A DNA stretch of 64,000 nucleotides, from assembly GCF_036320965.1 (NCBI RefSeq), contig NC_092251.1, positions 5,983,001 to 6,047,000 of the forward strand, read 5' to 3'. The notes beneath the pieces were generated by a model. That model saw only the letters and a program-made list of their open reading frames with translations, ran no database searches and was not told the origin of the DNA. Below, piece by piece: positions 1-12,663 of this stretch. The number at the start of each line of letters is the position of its first letter. The stretch's first letter is position 1. This stretch comes from Panulirus ornatus (Eukaryota; Arthropoda; Malacostraca; Decapoda; Palinuridae). A program made the position numbers and the translations under genes.

Positions 1-68
1 CTCCCCACGTCCTCCTGTGTGGATATTACACATGTTCAAATGTAGGGAAATGGATACATATGTAAACA

Positions 69-97
69 TACACACAAACACACACACACACACACAC
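69..97. repeat. (CA)n microsatellite
   Basis: Interrupted CA dinucleotide run. Nothing gene-like is seen in the first 500 bases apart from this and the GAT tract. Confidence 0.9.
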
Positions 98-175
98 CTC
101 ACGAACCTACATATGATTGTGTGCGTGTGTCTGTTTTTCCATGTGTTTTTTATCAGTAATAATATGTATGTGCAT

Positions 176-210
<35 letters not shown>

Positions 211-216
211 AATAAT
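176..216. repeat. (GAT)n microsatellite
   Basis: Perfect GAT/ATG trinucleotide run ending in AATAAT. The Met/His/Asp homopolymers it encodes in different frames are artefacts. Confidence 0.95.
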
Positions 217-637
217 GGTCTATTCTATCAACTGCAGGCAAAGGTTGAAAAAAACACAGAGTAAAATTCCGACATTGCAGAGAGAGGCTATACAAAACGG
301 GGGAAGGAGGGAGTGAGGGAGGGAGGCTGCACAGTCTTTACACCAACACAGGGGTGACTGTCCACACATTATTGACGATGATGATGATCACAATGGCTGG
401 GATGGGGTCGTTCTTGTAGTTCGGATAGCCTCGGTGCGGTTGTGGTGCCAAAATGCAACTCGAGGACGAGGGACCTCTAGTGGCAGGAGGTGACCGTGGT
501 GGGGATGATGCTGTAGCTTTGGCCCCGAACTGTCAGATGTGGTACAGGTGAAGGACGGCTGAAGTGAGTTGAGAAGACGCTTGTGTACGTATGATTGTTT
601 GTGTGTACGCGTATGTATGGGCATGCATACACACATC

Positions 638-801
638 AAGAAAGTTCTGGAGAGAAACCTCGAGTCCACAAAAGTTCCTAGAGAAACTTCCAAGAAGTTC
701 TGTGAGGAAACGCCAAGTCCATGAAAGTTCCATGGAGAAACTTGAAGTCCGTGACAGTTCCTTGGAGAAACTTCTAGTCCAGGAAAGCTTCTTGGAGAAG
801 G
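638..801 (+). repeat. degenerate 30-bp minisatellite, in frame
   Basis: About six copies of a ~30-bp unit built around AAAGTTCCTTGGAGAAACTT plus AGTCC. Because the period is close to 30, the plus-strand frame from the ATG at 591 to the stop at 923 (110 codons) reads as imperfect decapeptides such as VHESSMEKLE, VRDSSLEKLL and VQESFLEKAS. The minus strand is also open across the repeat. Whether it is translated is unknown; the simplest reading is a non-coding minisatellite whose unit length happens to be a multiple of three. Confidence 0.75.
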
Positions 802-932
802 CATCATTCTTTAGAAGCCTAGCCAGCTCTGTGTCACGATCAACAAGGCACTTTCTTTTTTCTTCTTCCCAACAGCAGACAATAGATAAGCCTCTCTCTT
901 CCCCCTTCTTCTTTAGCTGCTAACCTCTTCCT

Positions 933-1000
933 TCCCCCCCCCCCCACCACCTCTCCCGTCCCCTCCCTTCCTCCACCCCCCCCCCCCCACACACACACTC
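933..1000. repeat. poly-C tracts
   Basis: Two C runs of about 13 bases in a pyrimidine-rich stretch, followed by a short CA run. Confidence 0.85.
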
Positions 1001-1170
1001 CAGTTGCTCTTAAACCATTTCCCCTCCCCCTTGTTCTCCCCACCCCCTCAATAGTCCTCAACCCCCACCACTAATGATCTTGTACGAGGCTGGTGGTTTA
1101 ACAATACAGCCTCAAGTGTCACGGAGCCAACACGCCACAAAGAGTTAAGCTGTATCAATACAGTCGTTCT

Positions 1171-1491
1171 TTAAAGACACCATCGTCGCCGGGGAGGGTA
1201 AGAGTCGCGCGAGGCAGGGAGAGGAGACAGGTGAGGTGCGGGGATGGTGAGGAGGGTGAGTAAGGAAAGGATGGAAGGCGATGAGTAAAATGAGGATTGG
1301 GATGGGGATTTAGAGCTCCAGCTGGGGTGAGACAGAACCTGGTGGCTCGTGTTGCTTGGGGCGTGCCCCCCAGGAAGCAGGAGCTTGGGTGGGGCTGGAG
1401 GAGGTGGGGGTGTCCGCCGTGCGTAAGTTGGGCCATCGGCGCTCTCGAAGTCCTCCTCCAGCGCCTTGTTCAAGGCCTCTCCAGCCATTGT
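1171..1491 (-). CDS. candidate coding exon, unknown product
   Basis: Open frame of 106 codons starting at an ATG in a good initiation context (A at -3, G at +4). The first 25 residues (MAGEALNKALEEDFESADGP...) are acidic and helix-like, followed by a proline-rich stretch TPPPPPAPPK and then Ser/Pro/Leu-rich sequence from CT-rich DNA. I do not recognise a family. No good donor was found inside the frame, so exon limits are unknown. A different frame on the same strand is also open from an ATG at 1514-1516, and the plus strand carries a GTAAGT at about 1421, so strand and reality are uncertain. Confidence 0.22.
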   Translation of the reverse strand, partial: TMAGEALNKALEEDFESADGPTYARRTPPPPPAPPKLLLPGGHAPSNTSHQVLSHPSWSSKSPSQSSFYSSPSILSLLTLLTIPAPHLSPLPASRDSYPPRRRWCL

Positions 1492-1609
1492 CTGCCTCAC
1501 GTCCTCCACCACTCATCGTCCGGCCCCTGGGCTTATTGTCTTCCTGCTCATTGTGGCCCAGTTATGTACACTCCCACCCTCCTCCTCCTCATCATCATCA
1601 CCAGTGCAC

Positions 1610-1862
1610 TGTACACCATCAAGTATACTGTGTACCACCGTTACGAGTGAGTGCTGTACACTCAGACAAAAGTATACTGTACACCTTATCTCGGGTGTAC
1701 TGTATACGGCACGAGTTTACTGTTCATCCCTCTGATCAGTGTCTGGACGACCTCGACCAGTCCCCCTCCGGACGTCCCAGATCGCTGCCCTGAACGACCC
1801 TGATCAGTACCCCTCTCGTCCCAGATCGGTGCCTTGGACACTCCCACCAGCGCCCCGGACGC
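1610..1862. repeat. two adjacent degenerate minisatellites
   Basis: At about 1610-1735 a ~31-34 bp unit contains near-palindromes such as GTATACTGTGTAC and GTGTACTGTATAC. At about 1733-1862 a second set repeats CGTCCCAGATCG and CTGATCAGT. Confidence 0.5.
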
Positions 1863-2042
1863 CGCTCTTGTCGATGGCCACGGCTTTCTAACACACAGCC
1901 ACACACATGCACCAGGACCCAACCACCAGGCAATATCTTGAAGTTTTCGGGAGATAATACGTTAGTCTGATAACAGGTGTTTGGCAAGGCAGCGATCCCT
2001 CCCCTACACCATAACACTACCGCTCGACACACCTTTCTAAAT

Positions 2043-2057
2043 CCCCCCCCCCCCTCC

Positions 2058-2106
<49 letters not shown>
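2043..2106. repeat. C run followed by (CA)n
   Basis: About 12 C followed by a CA run of about 48 bases. Confidence 0.95.
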
Positions 2107-2111
<5 letters not shown>

Positions 2112-2337
2112 CCTTCCATTCCAGGCCAAGACTGGGTCGAACGAATCATAAAGACTGAGGAAAAATCCCCGCTTGGCTCACACCGTTCCTACTTTCAGAA
2201 GAGCTGATACTGGAGCGGAGGTTTTCCAGCCTCCAGCTCCCGAACATCTCAGTCACCCTTTACGACACGCTGAAGATACTTGAACAGGTTCCTTTCTACC
2301 TTAACGCCAGTGTTAGGTTTGGTATGGGTCTCTATAT

Positions 2338-2340
<3 letters not shown>

Positions 2341-2380
<40 letters not shown>
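2341..2380. repeat. (GT)n microsatellite
   Basis: Perfect GT run of about 40 bases. Confidence 0.95.
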
Positions 2381-2382
<2 letters not shown>

Positions 2383-2591
2383 ACAAACACGTGCACGTGT
2401 CACTCTAAACAGCAAACGTACAAATATATGCCACCGTCCAAACAGCATTTTATATGTCTCTACCTCCCCTTCCGCGCTACCTCAATAATCTCCCCAAAGC
2501 CCTCTTCCATCTCCTTCTTGCATACTCTCTCCAATATCCCTCTTCCACGCTACCATCCTGCATTCTCTCTATCTATCTCCTCTTATCTCTT

Positions 2592-2633
2592 CTCCTCCTC
2601 CTCCTCCTATACTTCTCATCCTTCTTTTTTTCT

Positions 2634-2707
<74 letters not shown>
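2592..2707. repeat. (CTC)n and (CT)n microsatellite
   Basis: Short CTC run, interruption, then a perfect CT run of about 73 bases. Confidence 0.95.
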
Positions 2708-2709
<2 letters not shown>

Positions 2710-2852
2710 TCCTGCCGCCCATAATCCTTTTACAGCACTGGTAACATGGGGGGAATGTATCCCCCAAGGAGTGTGGGGGGTGGGGGACCTCGAACTTTTT
2801 CGGAAGGATAACGAGCTTTTAAAACCAGGGGATATTTCAGTAATTCATCCAA

Positions 2853-2940
2853 GACTACGCTCCTGTAGTGCGCCACATTCACAATAACTACGCTCCTGTA
2901 GTGCGCCACATTCATCATGACTACGCTCTTGCAGCGCGCC
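2853..2940. repeat. 33-bp tandem repeat, three copies
   Basis: Three copies starting ACTACGCTCCTGTAGTGCGCC with a spacing of about 33-34 bases; the third is diverged (CTCTTGCAGCGCGCC). Confidence 0.8.
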
Positions 2941-5638
2941 AGGCGGTAGATACGCCACGCCATGATGTTAACGGAAGTTGAGAACGTCTTAAAACGTCGC
3001 AGATATATCGATAACACACGCCTCCTGGCTGGACGCTGGTTGCGAATACTCGTTGCCACATCGTAGTGCTGTGAGGAAGGCTTTTCTGATCACCAAGAAA
3101 ACGAACGCAATGAATAGATTGGAACTTGCTCATGGCCTGTGCTTAAGCCGTAACAAAGCCTAGCCTATTAAATATGATCGAACTTAAAGTATGGCTAGTG
3201 ACGCTTATGCATAATCATTCCTCTATCAGTTCTAAGATTATGTTATAATTTTAAACATTATTAAATTGAAACATCCTTGGGAAAATGATGAGCAAAACAG
3301 ATGTATCAGTCTTCCTGAATTTCCTTTCTCACAGATGCCATCCGCCAATTTTTTTTTCTCCTCTCGCCTCATCATATTCACCTGTCCCTTAGTACATGTC
3401 TTGCCTCTCTCCTGCTCTTCCTCTACCACTTGTGGCGCCTGCTGGTGTGACGGATTAAGGGGGTGACGCGTGTCGCCACGCTCTTGCTGAATAGCGGCGC
3501 GTCTGCGTTGCCCTAAGATCCCCACTCCCACTTCCTCAACGGCAGACAGGTAAGGGAGAGTCTCCGCCGGGAAGTTCCCAGGACCCTAGACAGTAACGGG
3601 GCAGACTGTAACAGACGGTGACGGAATAGTGTGACGGTGCCCGTGGAAGGTACTCTACAGACGGTGACGAGGCTCGTTACGACGAATGGCAACGGGGCAA
3701 GTTGTGAAGGGTAGGATCAATCAAAGGGTACCAAGGCGAAAAGTGTGAGGAGGTTATCAGCGATGACATGACTGAGGGGCTCCGATGCCATGAAGAACCT
3801 CAAGAAATTAACTGTGAACTTCCCGAATAGGGATACCAGAGAAACGGTGAATAGAATTAAAGGAACTCCTTATCATTGGACTTTTAATATTCAAAATCTA
3901 GATCGGAGGAGTGTGATTTGATGCGTATATTGTATCTTTCTAATAGTAAGGAAATAACATTAAAGACAAAAATGATCAAGAAATAACTTCTGTAAAAGTA
4001 TATGAAATACTGCTACAACAAAATTTATGGAAACTTCACTACGTACCAAGATGTACACCTCAAATTTCATTACCATGGTCGAAATATCACAACCATGCTC
4101 TTATCTTCCTTCCGGCATTGCTTGTATGTGGAAGGAAGTATCACAGCGAACAAACATCCTAACAAATAATTTCATACATTTTTCACTAACAAGAGAAAAT
4201 GCAGTAGATTTAGATTGTTTGGTGACGTTTTTATATGCTCTGTTGATTACTACATGTTTCATTTACTTTTTCCTTACGTTTTCCGTGATCATCATAGCCC
4301 TCCCTACTACCACATGTATTATAGAACGATAGAAAATGGATTAAAAATTATAATATTGTTTCAAAAGACGTACCTTCATTCTAATTCACTTTTAACATCT
4401 ATCAGCAATGCACTTCATATATGTTTCTTTCAAATTCATGTTATCTCTGTGGTGCCCATAAACTGGAACCTTATACTGTTACCATCGCGTAACTTTGAAG
4501 GAAACAACTGGTATAGATTTAAACTATGTAAAATATCTAAATAAAATCCAAGTCAATGTAATAACATCAAATTAAAGTATAAAAATCTTAAAGGTTTCTT
4601 TCTATCAGAAACAGACAACATGACTTTTATGGGATGATTTCAATCATGGGCCATGGAAATCACTTAGGCTATCTAGATCTTTTTGTTTAAAACGACATAT
4701 CCAGCCTTGACCTTATTCTGAGAATTAAGTAGTATAGAATATCACGATGCATATTATAACCATAGCTCTAATGGTAGGAAGTCTCTAAATATCTCACTTT
4801 CTTCCTCCAACAAACACTGAAAATCTAACTTTTTTCCTTCAACAAAAATCCCTAATTATTACAATGATTTGTGAAATACTTATCTAAACCTTTTAGTACA
4901 CATCTATTAACACAGCTTAATAAAATCATGTATATTACCATACAAATGAAGAAAAGAACCGTTAATGTTAGGCCTTTCTCTCATCATATTTCTCTCAAGG
5001 CTTAATGTACATCTGTCAAGACCAACTAAAATAAGCCATGACAGTATGTAAGGGAAAATACCTTAAAGAAAAGTTATATATATTCATTTGTATATGATGT
5101 AAGAGCTAATATTTATGATCAACCCCAATCTCGTAAATTTCCAAATTACACATTATAAGCAGAAGAATCAAATTTGTGAAAACAATTTTCTTGAAATTAT
5201 GCTACTATAATGTATTTTTGATATCACTCAATGAATAACTTTCAAATAAAAATACTGCTTATTTTATCAGTGTAATCTCATTCCCATTAAAACCATTTTC
5301 AATTGTTCTCTCAAGAAAGAACCTAACATTACATTTTTTTTTGTAAACTTCCACATTCCCTTCATCTTCTAATCCTTGCCCTCTTAAGCTCAAATCGTTT
5401 CATCTTAAAAGACTTAATGTCAAGCATATCAATCATTACAATAGCAAAAATTGGTCCTAGTCTGCAATCAAAATCCTAAACATATGTTAATTTATCAAAT
5501 GGTATTACTGTGCATCTTACCTTCGACACAAACTAAAGTCAATTTTTTAAGTTTGTTCTTGACCTCTAGGGAAATAACAACACATAAATAAAGGCAAGAC
5601 TCAGATAATGAAAAAATATGAGGTTGAAGAAACTAAAA

Positions 5639-5640
<2 letters not shown>
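2941..5640. other. spacer, AT-rich, nothing recognised
   Basis: From about 3,130 the sequence becomes AT-rich with no microsatellite. Open frames at 4027-4332 and 4215-4544 overlap in two frames and look like nothing I know. A CAG|GTAAGG donor-like site at about 3550 has no convincing exon before it. Confidence 0.5.

Positions 5641-5688
<48 letters not shown>
5641..5688. repeat. (TA)n microsatellite
   Basis: Perfect AT run of about 48 bases directly next to a copy of the TA-flanked dispersed element. Confidence 0.95.
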
Positions 5689-5696
<8 letters not shown>

Positions 5697-5813
5697 TTCC
5701 AAAAGAAGGGACGGAGAAGAGGGCCAGGTGAGGATATTCCCTCAAAGGCCCAGTCCTCTGTTCTTAACGCTACCTCGCTATCGCGGGAAATGGCGAATAG
5801 TATGAAAAAAAAA
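5689..5813 (-). mobile_element. TA-flanked dispersed element, copy A (truncated)
   Basis: Reverse-orientation copy of the element that recurs at 34.6, 56.0 and 56.3 kb. It retains the part from TTTTCCAAAAGAAGG through CCAGTCCTCTGTTC to CGGGAAATGGCGAATAG, and lacks the portion ending in CCCCAGGGATA. It lies between a (TA)n run and an A run. No open frame of its own and no clear RNA polymerase III B box, so a SINE or other non-autonomous element is possible but unproven. Confidence 0.7.
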
Positions 5814-6783
5814 ATATTGTCTGGTTGGTGAAGTTCAGAGGGTAATATGAGTTAACCTAAATCAATTCAATCGTTCATTACATCAACCTTCAAGCTTGAA
5901 AAGATTACAATCAAAACACTAACCTTGGCCATGTCTCGATGCTACATGTTAAAGCTCCTCGAAGAGTAAACTGCAATCAAATCTCCATCACAATGAAAAC
6001 TGTATGGACGATGATATCCGTGTCCCGGTGTGTTGCACTTTATGGTTCAGGAATATTTTGAAAACACAAATAAATATTTCTGCCGTATGAGCTCAGACGT
6101 ATTTTCACTTGGATCCCGCGTTCCGTTTTCTAAGGGTATAATATAAGCCTTTTTCTCCCTGAACACCAATTGTCGTAAACAAAGTATACTCTCCTGCCTG
6201 TTCAGGCCACTAAGATCACCATGGTTAAAGCCCGCAAAGTAAACAAAAATGTGCAAATAAGGATAACTTTGAACCGCAAAGTCGCTATGGAAACTGCCAG
6301 AAATCTTTGATTCATAAAGAAAAACGCTAAATTTCTTAAAATTTTATTAACCTGCGAATCATGAAGGAAGCAGATGACAATACCCGTACAATTCTCAAAG
6401 AATAAAACGCCCTTTACAGTGCATATATGTTTTTGAAAGTATGATAAAGATGTGGTTTGTGACATATTTACCATCTAACCCCACTCTATTCCTCAGTTTC
6501 AAGCCCCTGCCTTCCTTTGTCAAGATTTCTTTTATGATAAATAAACATAGCATAGTTCACCAATTATATTTCCTACTGATAGAAACTAGTCATTGAAAAT
6601 CTTCATATGGTACTATTTTGCTATGCTGTCATACTGTTGCCATATTTCACCGTCTTGAGATGATTAAGAACAATGCGGCAAAACTGCTCAGTAAGGGATG
6701 TGTTCCCAACGCTTGCACAGACATCTCAGTTACTTCTCACAGACGCTGTCATCACCCTCACCCACACGCTCTCACCCCTAGAC
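5814..6783. other. spacer, nothing recognised
   Basis: AT-rich unique-looking sequence. Open frames on the minus strand (6047-6474) lack family features. Confidence 0.5.
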
Positions 6784-6945
6784 CACTCACAATTTCCCCA
6801 CACTACCCACCACCCAGACACCCTTAGCCCTAAAGCACTCACAACACCCCCACACTACCCACCACCGATACACCCTCACCTCTACATCACTCACAACTTC
6901 CCCACACTACCCACCACGCACACAACCCCACACCACCCACCAAGT
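6784..6945. repeat. 52-bp minisatellite, three copies
   Basis: Copies start CACTCACAA at about 6784, 6836 and 6888 and share CCCCACACTACCCACCAC. Confidence 0.85.
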
Positions 6946-7424
6946 GGGCACGTCCTTCCCCTCCCTCACACAACACGGTGACCCTGCCACTAAAACCCGG
7001 CATGAGAGACATGAGGCATGAGGGTAGGTGTGCATGCTAAACCGCTCGGCTTACACACCTCGGCTGCCAGCGGGAGAGGGGATGGCGAGAGAAGGGGAGG
7101 CGAGTCTGGTAAGATGTGACGCTAGGAAAAGGGTTTTATGAGAGGAAGACTGTAAGATGTGGAATAGAAAGGGACAGCTGCTTTCAAGAAAAAAAAAATG
7201 TAAGGTAAAAGTAGAGAGAAGTGGAGACCATAAGCAATACTTAGTGCTCCGTCAGCATCCTGACTAGGCTTCTCCCCAATCTTGTTATTCTGTACAAAGT
7301 AAATATTTTTCTTGTGAGCAATATCTAGACGGGTTTTATTTGCCCTGGTATGGATTACCGCTCACATGACTGGAAAGGTTCTTCCACTATTTTTGTGAAC
7401 GTGGAATAAAAAAAAACCCTTCCG
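6946..7424. other. spacer, nothing recognised
   Basis: Mixed purine-rich and AT-rich sequence without repeats or gene signals. Confidence 0.5.
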
Positions 7425-7968
7425 TTTTATGAGTTTCCCAAGCATTACCTCATCCACCCATCACTGGTCCATCACTTTCTATACGCCTCGATGTTGCTGG
7501 CCAGTCTCATGCACACCTTTGACCCTCCTCTCATATTCGAAAGTTTATCCTCGAGAGAAGGACCCATACACTTTTCCAACATCTGTCTCCTGCCTCTTCG
7601 TGTATCTCCCTGGATTCTGCCAAGGATGCCGTGTCATCTGCAAACAGCTTTTGACCCACCTCCCATGCCTACTATGTCCCCAGCATACCACAGACCCACC
7701 CCTCCAAGACCCCTTCCATTCTCTCCCTCACTATATCGTCCATAACCAGATTAAACCACCCTGATGTTGCCACATACCCTTGAAAGAGACCCCACCTTCA
7801 CCGGGAGCTTTTCACCCTCCTCCCTACATACTCGCACACATGCCATAATTTTTTCGATGAAAACTACTCAGTGCATATAGTAATTTCCCATTTATCCCAA
7901 ATATTCGCAGCACCTTCCACAAGGCCTCTCTGTCATCCCCATCATACATTTTCTCCACATGATGATAT
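7425..7968 (-). mobile_element. decayed LINE reverse transcriptase
   Basis: Read on the minus strand, the segment from 7968 downward gives EKMYDGDDREALWKVLRIF and then FGINGKLLYALSSF, followed after a frameshift by KAPGEGGVSF and WFNLVMDD-like pieces and VREREWKG. This is the order found in crustacean non-LTR retrotransposon reverse transcriptases (a helix with DREALWKVL, then a glycine-rich QGC region, then the family's membrane-like MD(D/G)VV segment). Several stops and frameshifts show it is dead. I assign it to the LINE class from family knowledge; the clade is not certain. Confidence 0.75.
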
Positions 7969-9139
7969 CACCTGTGTACAACCAACAAACGTTAGTTGTT
8001 TGATCACAAACAACAGCGAGTGAAGTCTAGGTCACGAGGTACAACAGCGACAAAAAACAAGACCAGGACGACAAACAGGAATTTATGAATCTTCGAATCA
8101 CGGAGGAACATCATCGTCTTTGAAATTCTCCAGGATCGTACGAAGGCCTTCATCCAGGTCTTCGAAACGACTGCGGCCGATGGTAAGTCCCACTTCTTCA
8201 TTTATGCTAAAGATTAAAGCATTTTATGAAACACAAAACCCGGCAGGGGAAGGAAAACTCTCTTATCCATCGTAAATCCTGGCTAAGACCCCAAAAGGAT
8301 ATTGTCATTAAAGTGTAGGATCCAATCAGCGTAAGTTAAGGCCGCGCCAGGGAGGGGTCCTTTCCTCTATGAAATAACACCATTAAATTATGAGATCCCA
8401 TAAACTTAAGTCAATTTCTCAAGGATCCGAACGTTTGCCGGGCTGAACTAGGTGGGACAAGGAGGGAGGGGGGATGTGGGAGGTTGAGAGAGAGGACCTC
8501 GATGAGAGACAGAGAGAGGGAGAGAGAGAGAGAGGCAGGGAGAGAGGAGGTCTCGGGGGGTATCGGTGGTGGGTGGGTGGGTTTGGCAACTCTATGAATC
8601 TCCGTCATGTTTCCCCTGACGCAGCGCTCTCCTCCGTAATCGTTAGAATTAAGTCGTCAGGGCCTCGCGAGGAAGGACTGTACTGGATTGTAAAATTCCA
8701 TGTTATTATCTCTTTAACTGGATTCCCTTTTTTTTTTTTTTCCTCTCTTCCTTGTATCGGGGCTTTTTGAGAGGAGGCTTGGCTGCCGCTGCTGCTGAAT
8801 TCGAAGGGAAAGCATTTGAAAGGCTTTTCTACTCTCGTTTGGAGGTTGTGGTGGCTTGTTACGAGCTTCTCTGGGTTAGCGAGGCTTGTTTTAAAGTTAG
8901 CCTGGCTTTGCATTTGTTCTCTGGGTCACTGGGGCCTAATGCCTCGCTCTCTGGGTCAGGAATGTTTACAAAATCCGGATATTTTCATTTGCTGGGGGGG
9001 TTGGTGGTTCTCACTTGCCAGCGGCCTCAGTAATGGCTTCCTCCAGAGTAAAGGGGATTTCTGGGTAAGGACGGAAAGTATGGAGAGCTGCTCAGTTGGG
9101 CCTCTAGTACCATAACATTGCCTCAGCTTCTGTCTTGGT
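7969..9139. other. spacer, nothing recognised
   Basis: Contains a GA-rich patch at about 8462-8545 and a T run near 8730. No gene signal seen. Confidence 0.5.
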
Positions 9140-9362
9140 TAGTGGGTCTTAGGGCTTAGTTCCACCTGAGATTGAGTTCCATCCGGGCTAGTGGGTCTTG
9201 GGGCTGAATTCCGCCTCGGTCTGTGGGTCTTGTTGAGGCTGGGTCCCACCTTCGTTAATGCGCAAAGGGCCTGGAACCCACCTTCGCCAGTGAGCAATAA
9301 GGACGGGTTCCACTTTCGCTAATAAGCACTGGCGCTGGGATTCCACCTTCGAAGTAAGCCCT
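9140..9362. repeat. degenerate ~31-bp minisatellite
   Basis: About seven copies of a unit like GTGGGTCTTGGGGCTGAGTT + CCACCTTCGCTA; copies near 9223, 9260, 9291, 9321 and 9354 are spaced 30-37 bases. Confidence 0.7.
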
Positions 9363-10221
9363 AGAGTTGTGTTTTCATGGTTCGTCATGAGACGCCAGGG
9401 TCTTACGGCTTTTCCGGCTTGTCGTTTGGTCTTCATAGCTCGATCAGTGTAGATGAACGCCTTTATAAAGAGAGGTGGCAGGCACCAGCATTACGCTCCT
9501 ATAAAACAAGGTGAGGTATATGACGGTGTTACTGGCTGGAGGATTATGACAGTATCCTTAATCCACAAGTCTATACAGATGAAGACATGATGGTGAAGCA
9601 GGAGGCTCCTGTAAGCCGTAGCTAACGATACAACAGATGTTTTCGTCCCTGTCGGCAACAGTGATACACAGTGGTTGGTGCCTGCTGACTCTCATCCTAG
9701 TATATCCTTGTATTGTACTCACTGTAAGCTCCACGCTTGCCTTCACCTACCCGCAGCTATTGCACCCATTGTATGTTCCATGCCTGCTTCCACCTAACTC
9801 CTAAAAGGTGTCCTTTACCCTCATTGTTAAAGGTACGTTTCATTATGCAGAGTTCTATGAGGAAAATCTCGACCTTAGCACTCACCTCCTGAAGGTGGTA
9901 GAGGAGCGGAACATACAAAGCTAACCGAAGAGAGGAAATGCCTAAGATGGTCAAGATGTACGTATAATACAGTAGGGATCAATATGGCAATGGCATATGT
10001 GTCTGTAGTGGTCACCTCTCCCTCTTACAAGCCCTAGCTATACATCTTTCCTCCCCCCTACCACGGTGCATCCCCCACCCTCACAACCCACTACTACCAT
10101 ACGGACCTCCTCCGTCTGACCCCCACCAGCAGCCCCGCCCCCTGCGTGTACCCAAGATTGCTTCAGCTGTTGCCCCGCAGAACACCCGGGACCAAATGGT
10201 CACCACACCACTAATCGTAAG
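9363..10221. other. spacer with a two-copy repeat
   Basis: A roughly 48-bp tandem pair lies at about 9715-9805 (CACTGTAAGCTCCACGCTTG then CATTGTATGTTCCATGCCTG). Otherwise nothing recognised. Confidence 0.45.
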
Positions 10222-10325
10222 GGGTGGCCGCCGGACGCAAAGGGTGACTGCTAGACGCAAGAGCTGGTCACTGGCCGCAAAGGCTAGCAGCTGAATGCTA
10301 GACGTAACCACTGGACGCTAGACAT
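10222..10325. repeat. degenerate ~21-bp minisatellite
   Basis: Five copies of a unit like GGTCACTGGACGCAAAG, strongly diverged. Confidence 0.55.
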
Positions 10326-10864
10326 AGCGGATGGAGTCTGGAAATGGCCACGTCACCCATGGTACCATAAACTATGAATGTCTGCAACACCCGCAGGGAG
10401 ACCCCATCTTCCCTACAGCAGGAGGGTGTGTGGCGAATGGCCACTCGACACCCGTAGTGTCCAGGGGAAAGGCTGCTGCTGCTGGGGGTAAGGAGTGACA
10501 ACACCCCCAAGTGTCCATAACCTCAAAGCGGCCATCAGACCATACGGGAGGCCAAGGAGAGTGCACGGGAGACCCACGAGGCGTGTGTGCAAATGGGTGT
10601 ATTGGATGCTTGGGTCGACGTCTGGAGGAACGAGGGTGTAGTGTTCGGTGGGGAGGGAGTGGAGGCTGACGTGATTTAAGCATCAGACGGAGTGTCAAGT
10701 GAGGGTTGGGGAGCTTGTGTGGGAGAGGGAGGCTGAGAAGGTGTTTAACGTTTGTCTCTGATCGTCTTTGTTCCTTTCCTGACGGGTTGTGCGTCTGACT
10801 CCCTCGGACAGACAGTGATCTCGATGATGGCTCATTGTCCACGCCAACATTAACTTTTTCTGCT

Positions 10865-10867
<3 letters not shown>
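10326..10867. other. spacer, nothing recognised
   Basis: A 156-codon minus-strand open frame (10372-10842) has no family features and no supporting splice signals. Confidence 0.45.

Positions 10868-10917
<50 letters not shown>
10868..10917. repeat. (GT)n microsatellite
   Basis: Perfect GT run of 50 bases. Confidence 0.95.
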
Positions 10918-10923
<6 letters not shown>

Positions 10924-11410
10924 CAGATAACGAGAGCTTATGGTCTATGACGAGTACGTGTTTTGGAAGACAGTAATAGTCCTCCATATTCCTAGTCTAT
11001 AATAGAAACACACACAGGGGAGTAAAGAAGGCGGCTCCTCCTCACCCACTACCATAGATGAAGACAGGACGGTAGAGTGTATTCATTCACCGTTCTCGAG
11101 GATAGTATGAAGAACCCTCCCAAGGAGGCAGGTTGGGCGAAAGAAAGAAATTATCATTTTGAAACACCCGCTGGTGCCCGGTACTTTTGAGAAACACCCT
11201 GTGAACGTCATCAAAAATACAAAACTCTTGTACCGTGAAAGGTCGGTGTATGGCAAAAAAAAAAAAATAAAAAAATAAAAAGTCTGGCAATGAACTCTTA
11301 TAGTCTCTTTTTATTCTCACTGTCTGTCTCTCTCTTTCTCTGTATTTGTCCGTGTATATCTAGTCAAACAAAGATATTACACTTAAACACGCAGACAGTC
11401 AGACAGACAG

Positions 11411-11411
<1 letters not shown>

Positions 11412-11465
<54 letters not shown>

Positions 11466-11470
11466 CACAC
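11412..11470. repeat. (CA)n microsatellite
   Basis: CA run with a single interruption. The following ~650 bases hold nothing I recognise. Confidence 0.95.
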
Positions 11471-12119
11471 TCACACCTCTCCCTCCACCTTCGTATCCCA
11501 GCCCAAGGATCAGGCATGTCTGTCCTCTGGGGTACGAGCCACACAACCCTTCTTGCAGCAACACTCCTGCCGGTCGTCAGAACTCAAGAAACAACATCGC
11601 CCATCCATCGCGGCGGCCCACTATAATCCGGAACCAACCAATTACTCGGCCTGGTCGCCGTAAGTCATAAAATGGAAATGGACCGACTGCCTTACTGCCT
11701 CCAATTAGTCAACGGAATCATAAGAAAGGCAGTTATCAGCGGCGTACACCGGTAACGGCACCAGCCCGTGTCGCGGGGCGTCCTAGTGCGTGCCACCCCT
11801 TCCACGCCGCCCACAGAGGGACGTGTGTCCGCCCGGCCACCCACACCCCCCGGGTTATCACCCCAGTTAATTGCCTTCCCGAGCCTGGGGTGGCACGGCG
11901 AGGTTCGGACTCCCCCAGCCACCTAGGCTGACCCAGTGCGGTAAATATGTCGAGGAGCGACCCAGGGCCTGGCGAGGTTACCCCAGGTCAGCGAGCGAGG
12001 TCAGCCACCACTGAACATTGTACATGACTGGAATAGAAACTTAGTACAGGTTAGGGACGAGGGACGGGTGGTAGGTACGTGAGGAACGGTGGGGAGGCTC
12101 GTCCACTGGTATGACGAAG

Positions 12120-12121
<2 letters not shown>

Positions 12122-12177
<56 letters not shown>
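12122..12177. repeat. (GT)n microsatellite
   Basis: Perfect GT run of about 56 bases. Confidence 0.95.
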
Positions 12178-12180
<3 letters not shown>

Positions 12181-12663
12181 GGGGAGTTTTATATTCGAGT
12201 TGCTCCGTCTCTTAATCTTGAATATATGTACCTTGCCGTTACTCCTATGTATGTATGTATGCACAATTCTGCCAAAAAATAATGCTTCCTCTGGATAATT
12301 CTTCTTTCGTGTACAGGGTCTGAGACTGAATACAGACCTGACCCTCCACACACCCGACCCTCCACACGCTTGATCCTCTACACACATGGGCACTGTAAAC
12401 CCCACTCACCCCTCCCTTCTCTTACACGTCCAGCCATACTGAGCTATCTCGGCTCCTAATTAGAATAAGACCTTAATGAATGTAATAAGAATAGAAGGCT
12501 AATGTCTCAATCCTGGGCCACAGGGCGCGGGGCTGAGGGTTTGTGTAACACTCACATTACACGTGTTTGTTGTTGTTGCATATGAGAGTTGCTCTGTGGA
12601 CACACGGCTACGTGGCCATCTCCCTGCTGCGTCATATGAAGAAAAAAATACGTGAATATGTAT

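Noticed and set aside
1736..2149. 137-codon minus-strand frame with poly-Cys/Val
   Set aside because: Most of its length is GT repeat and minisatellite.
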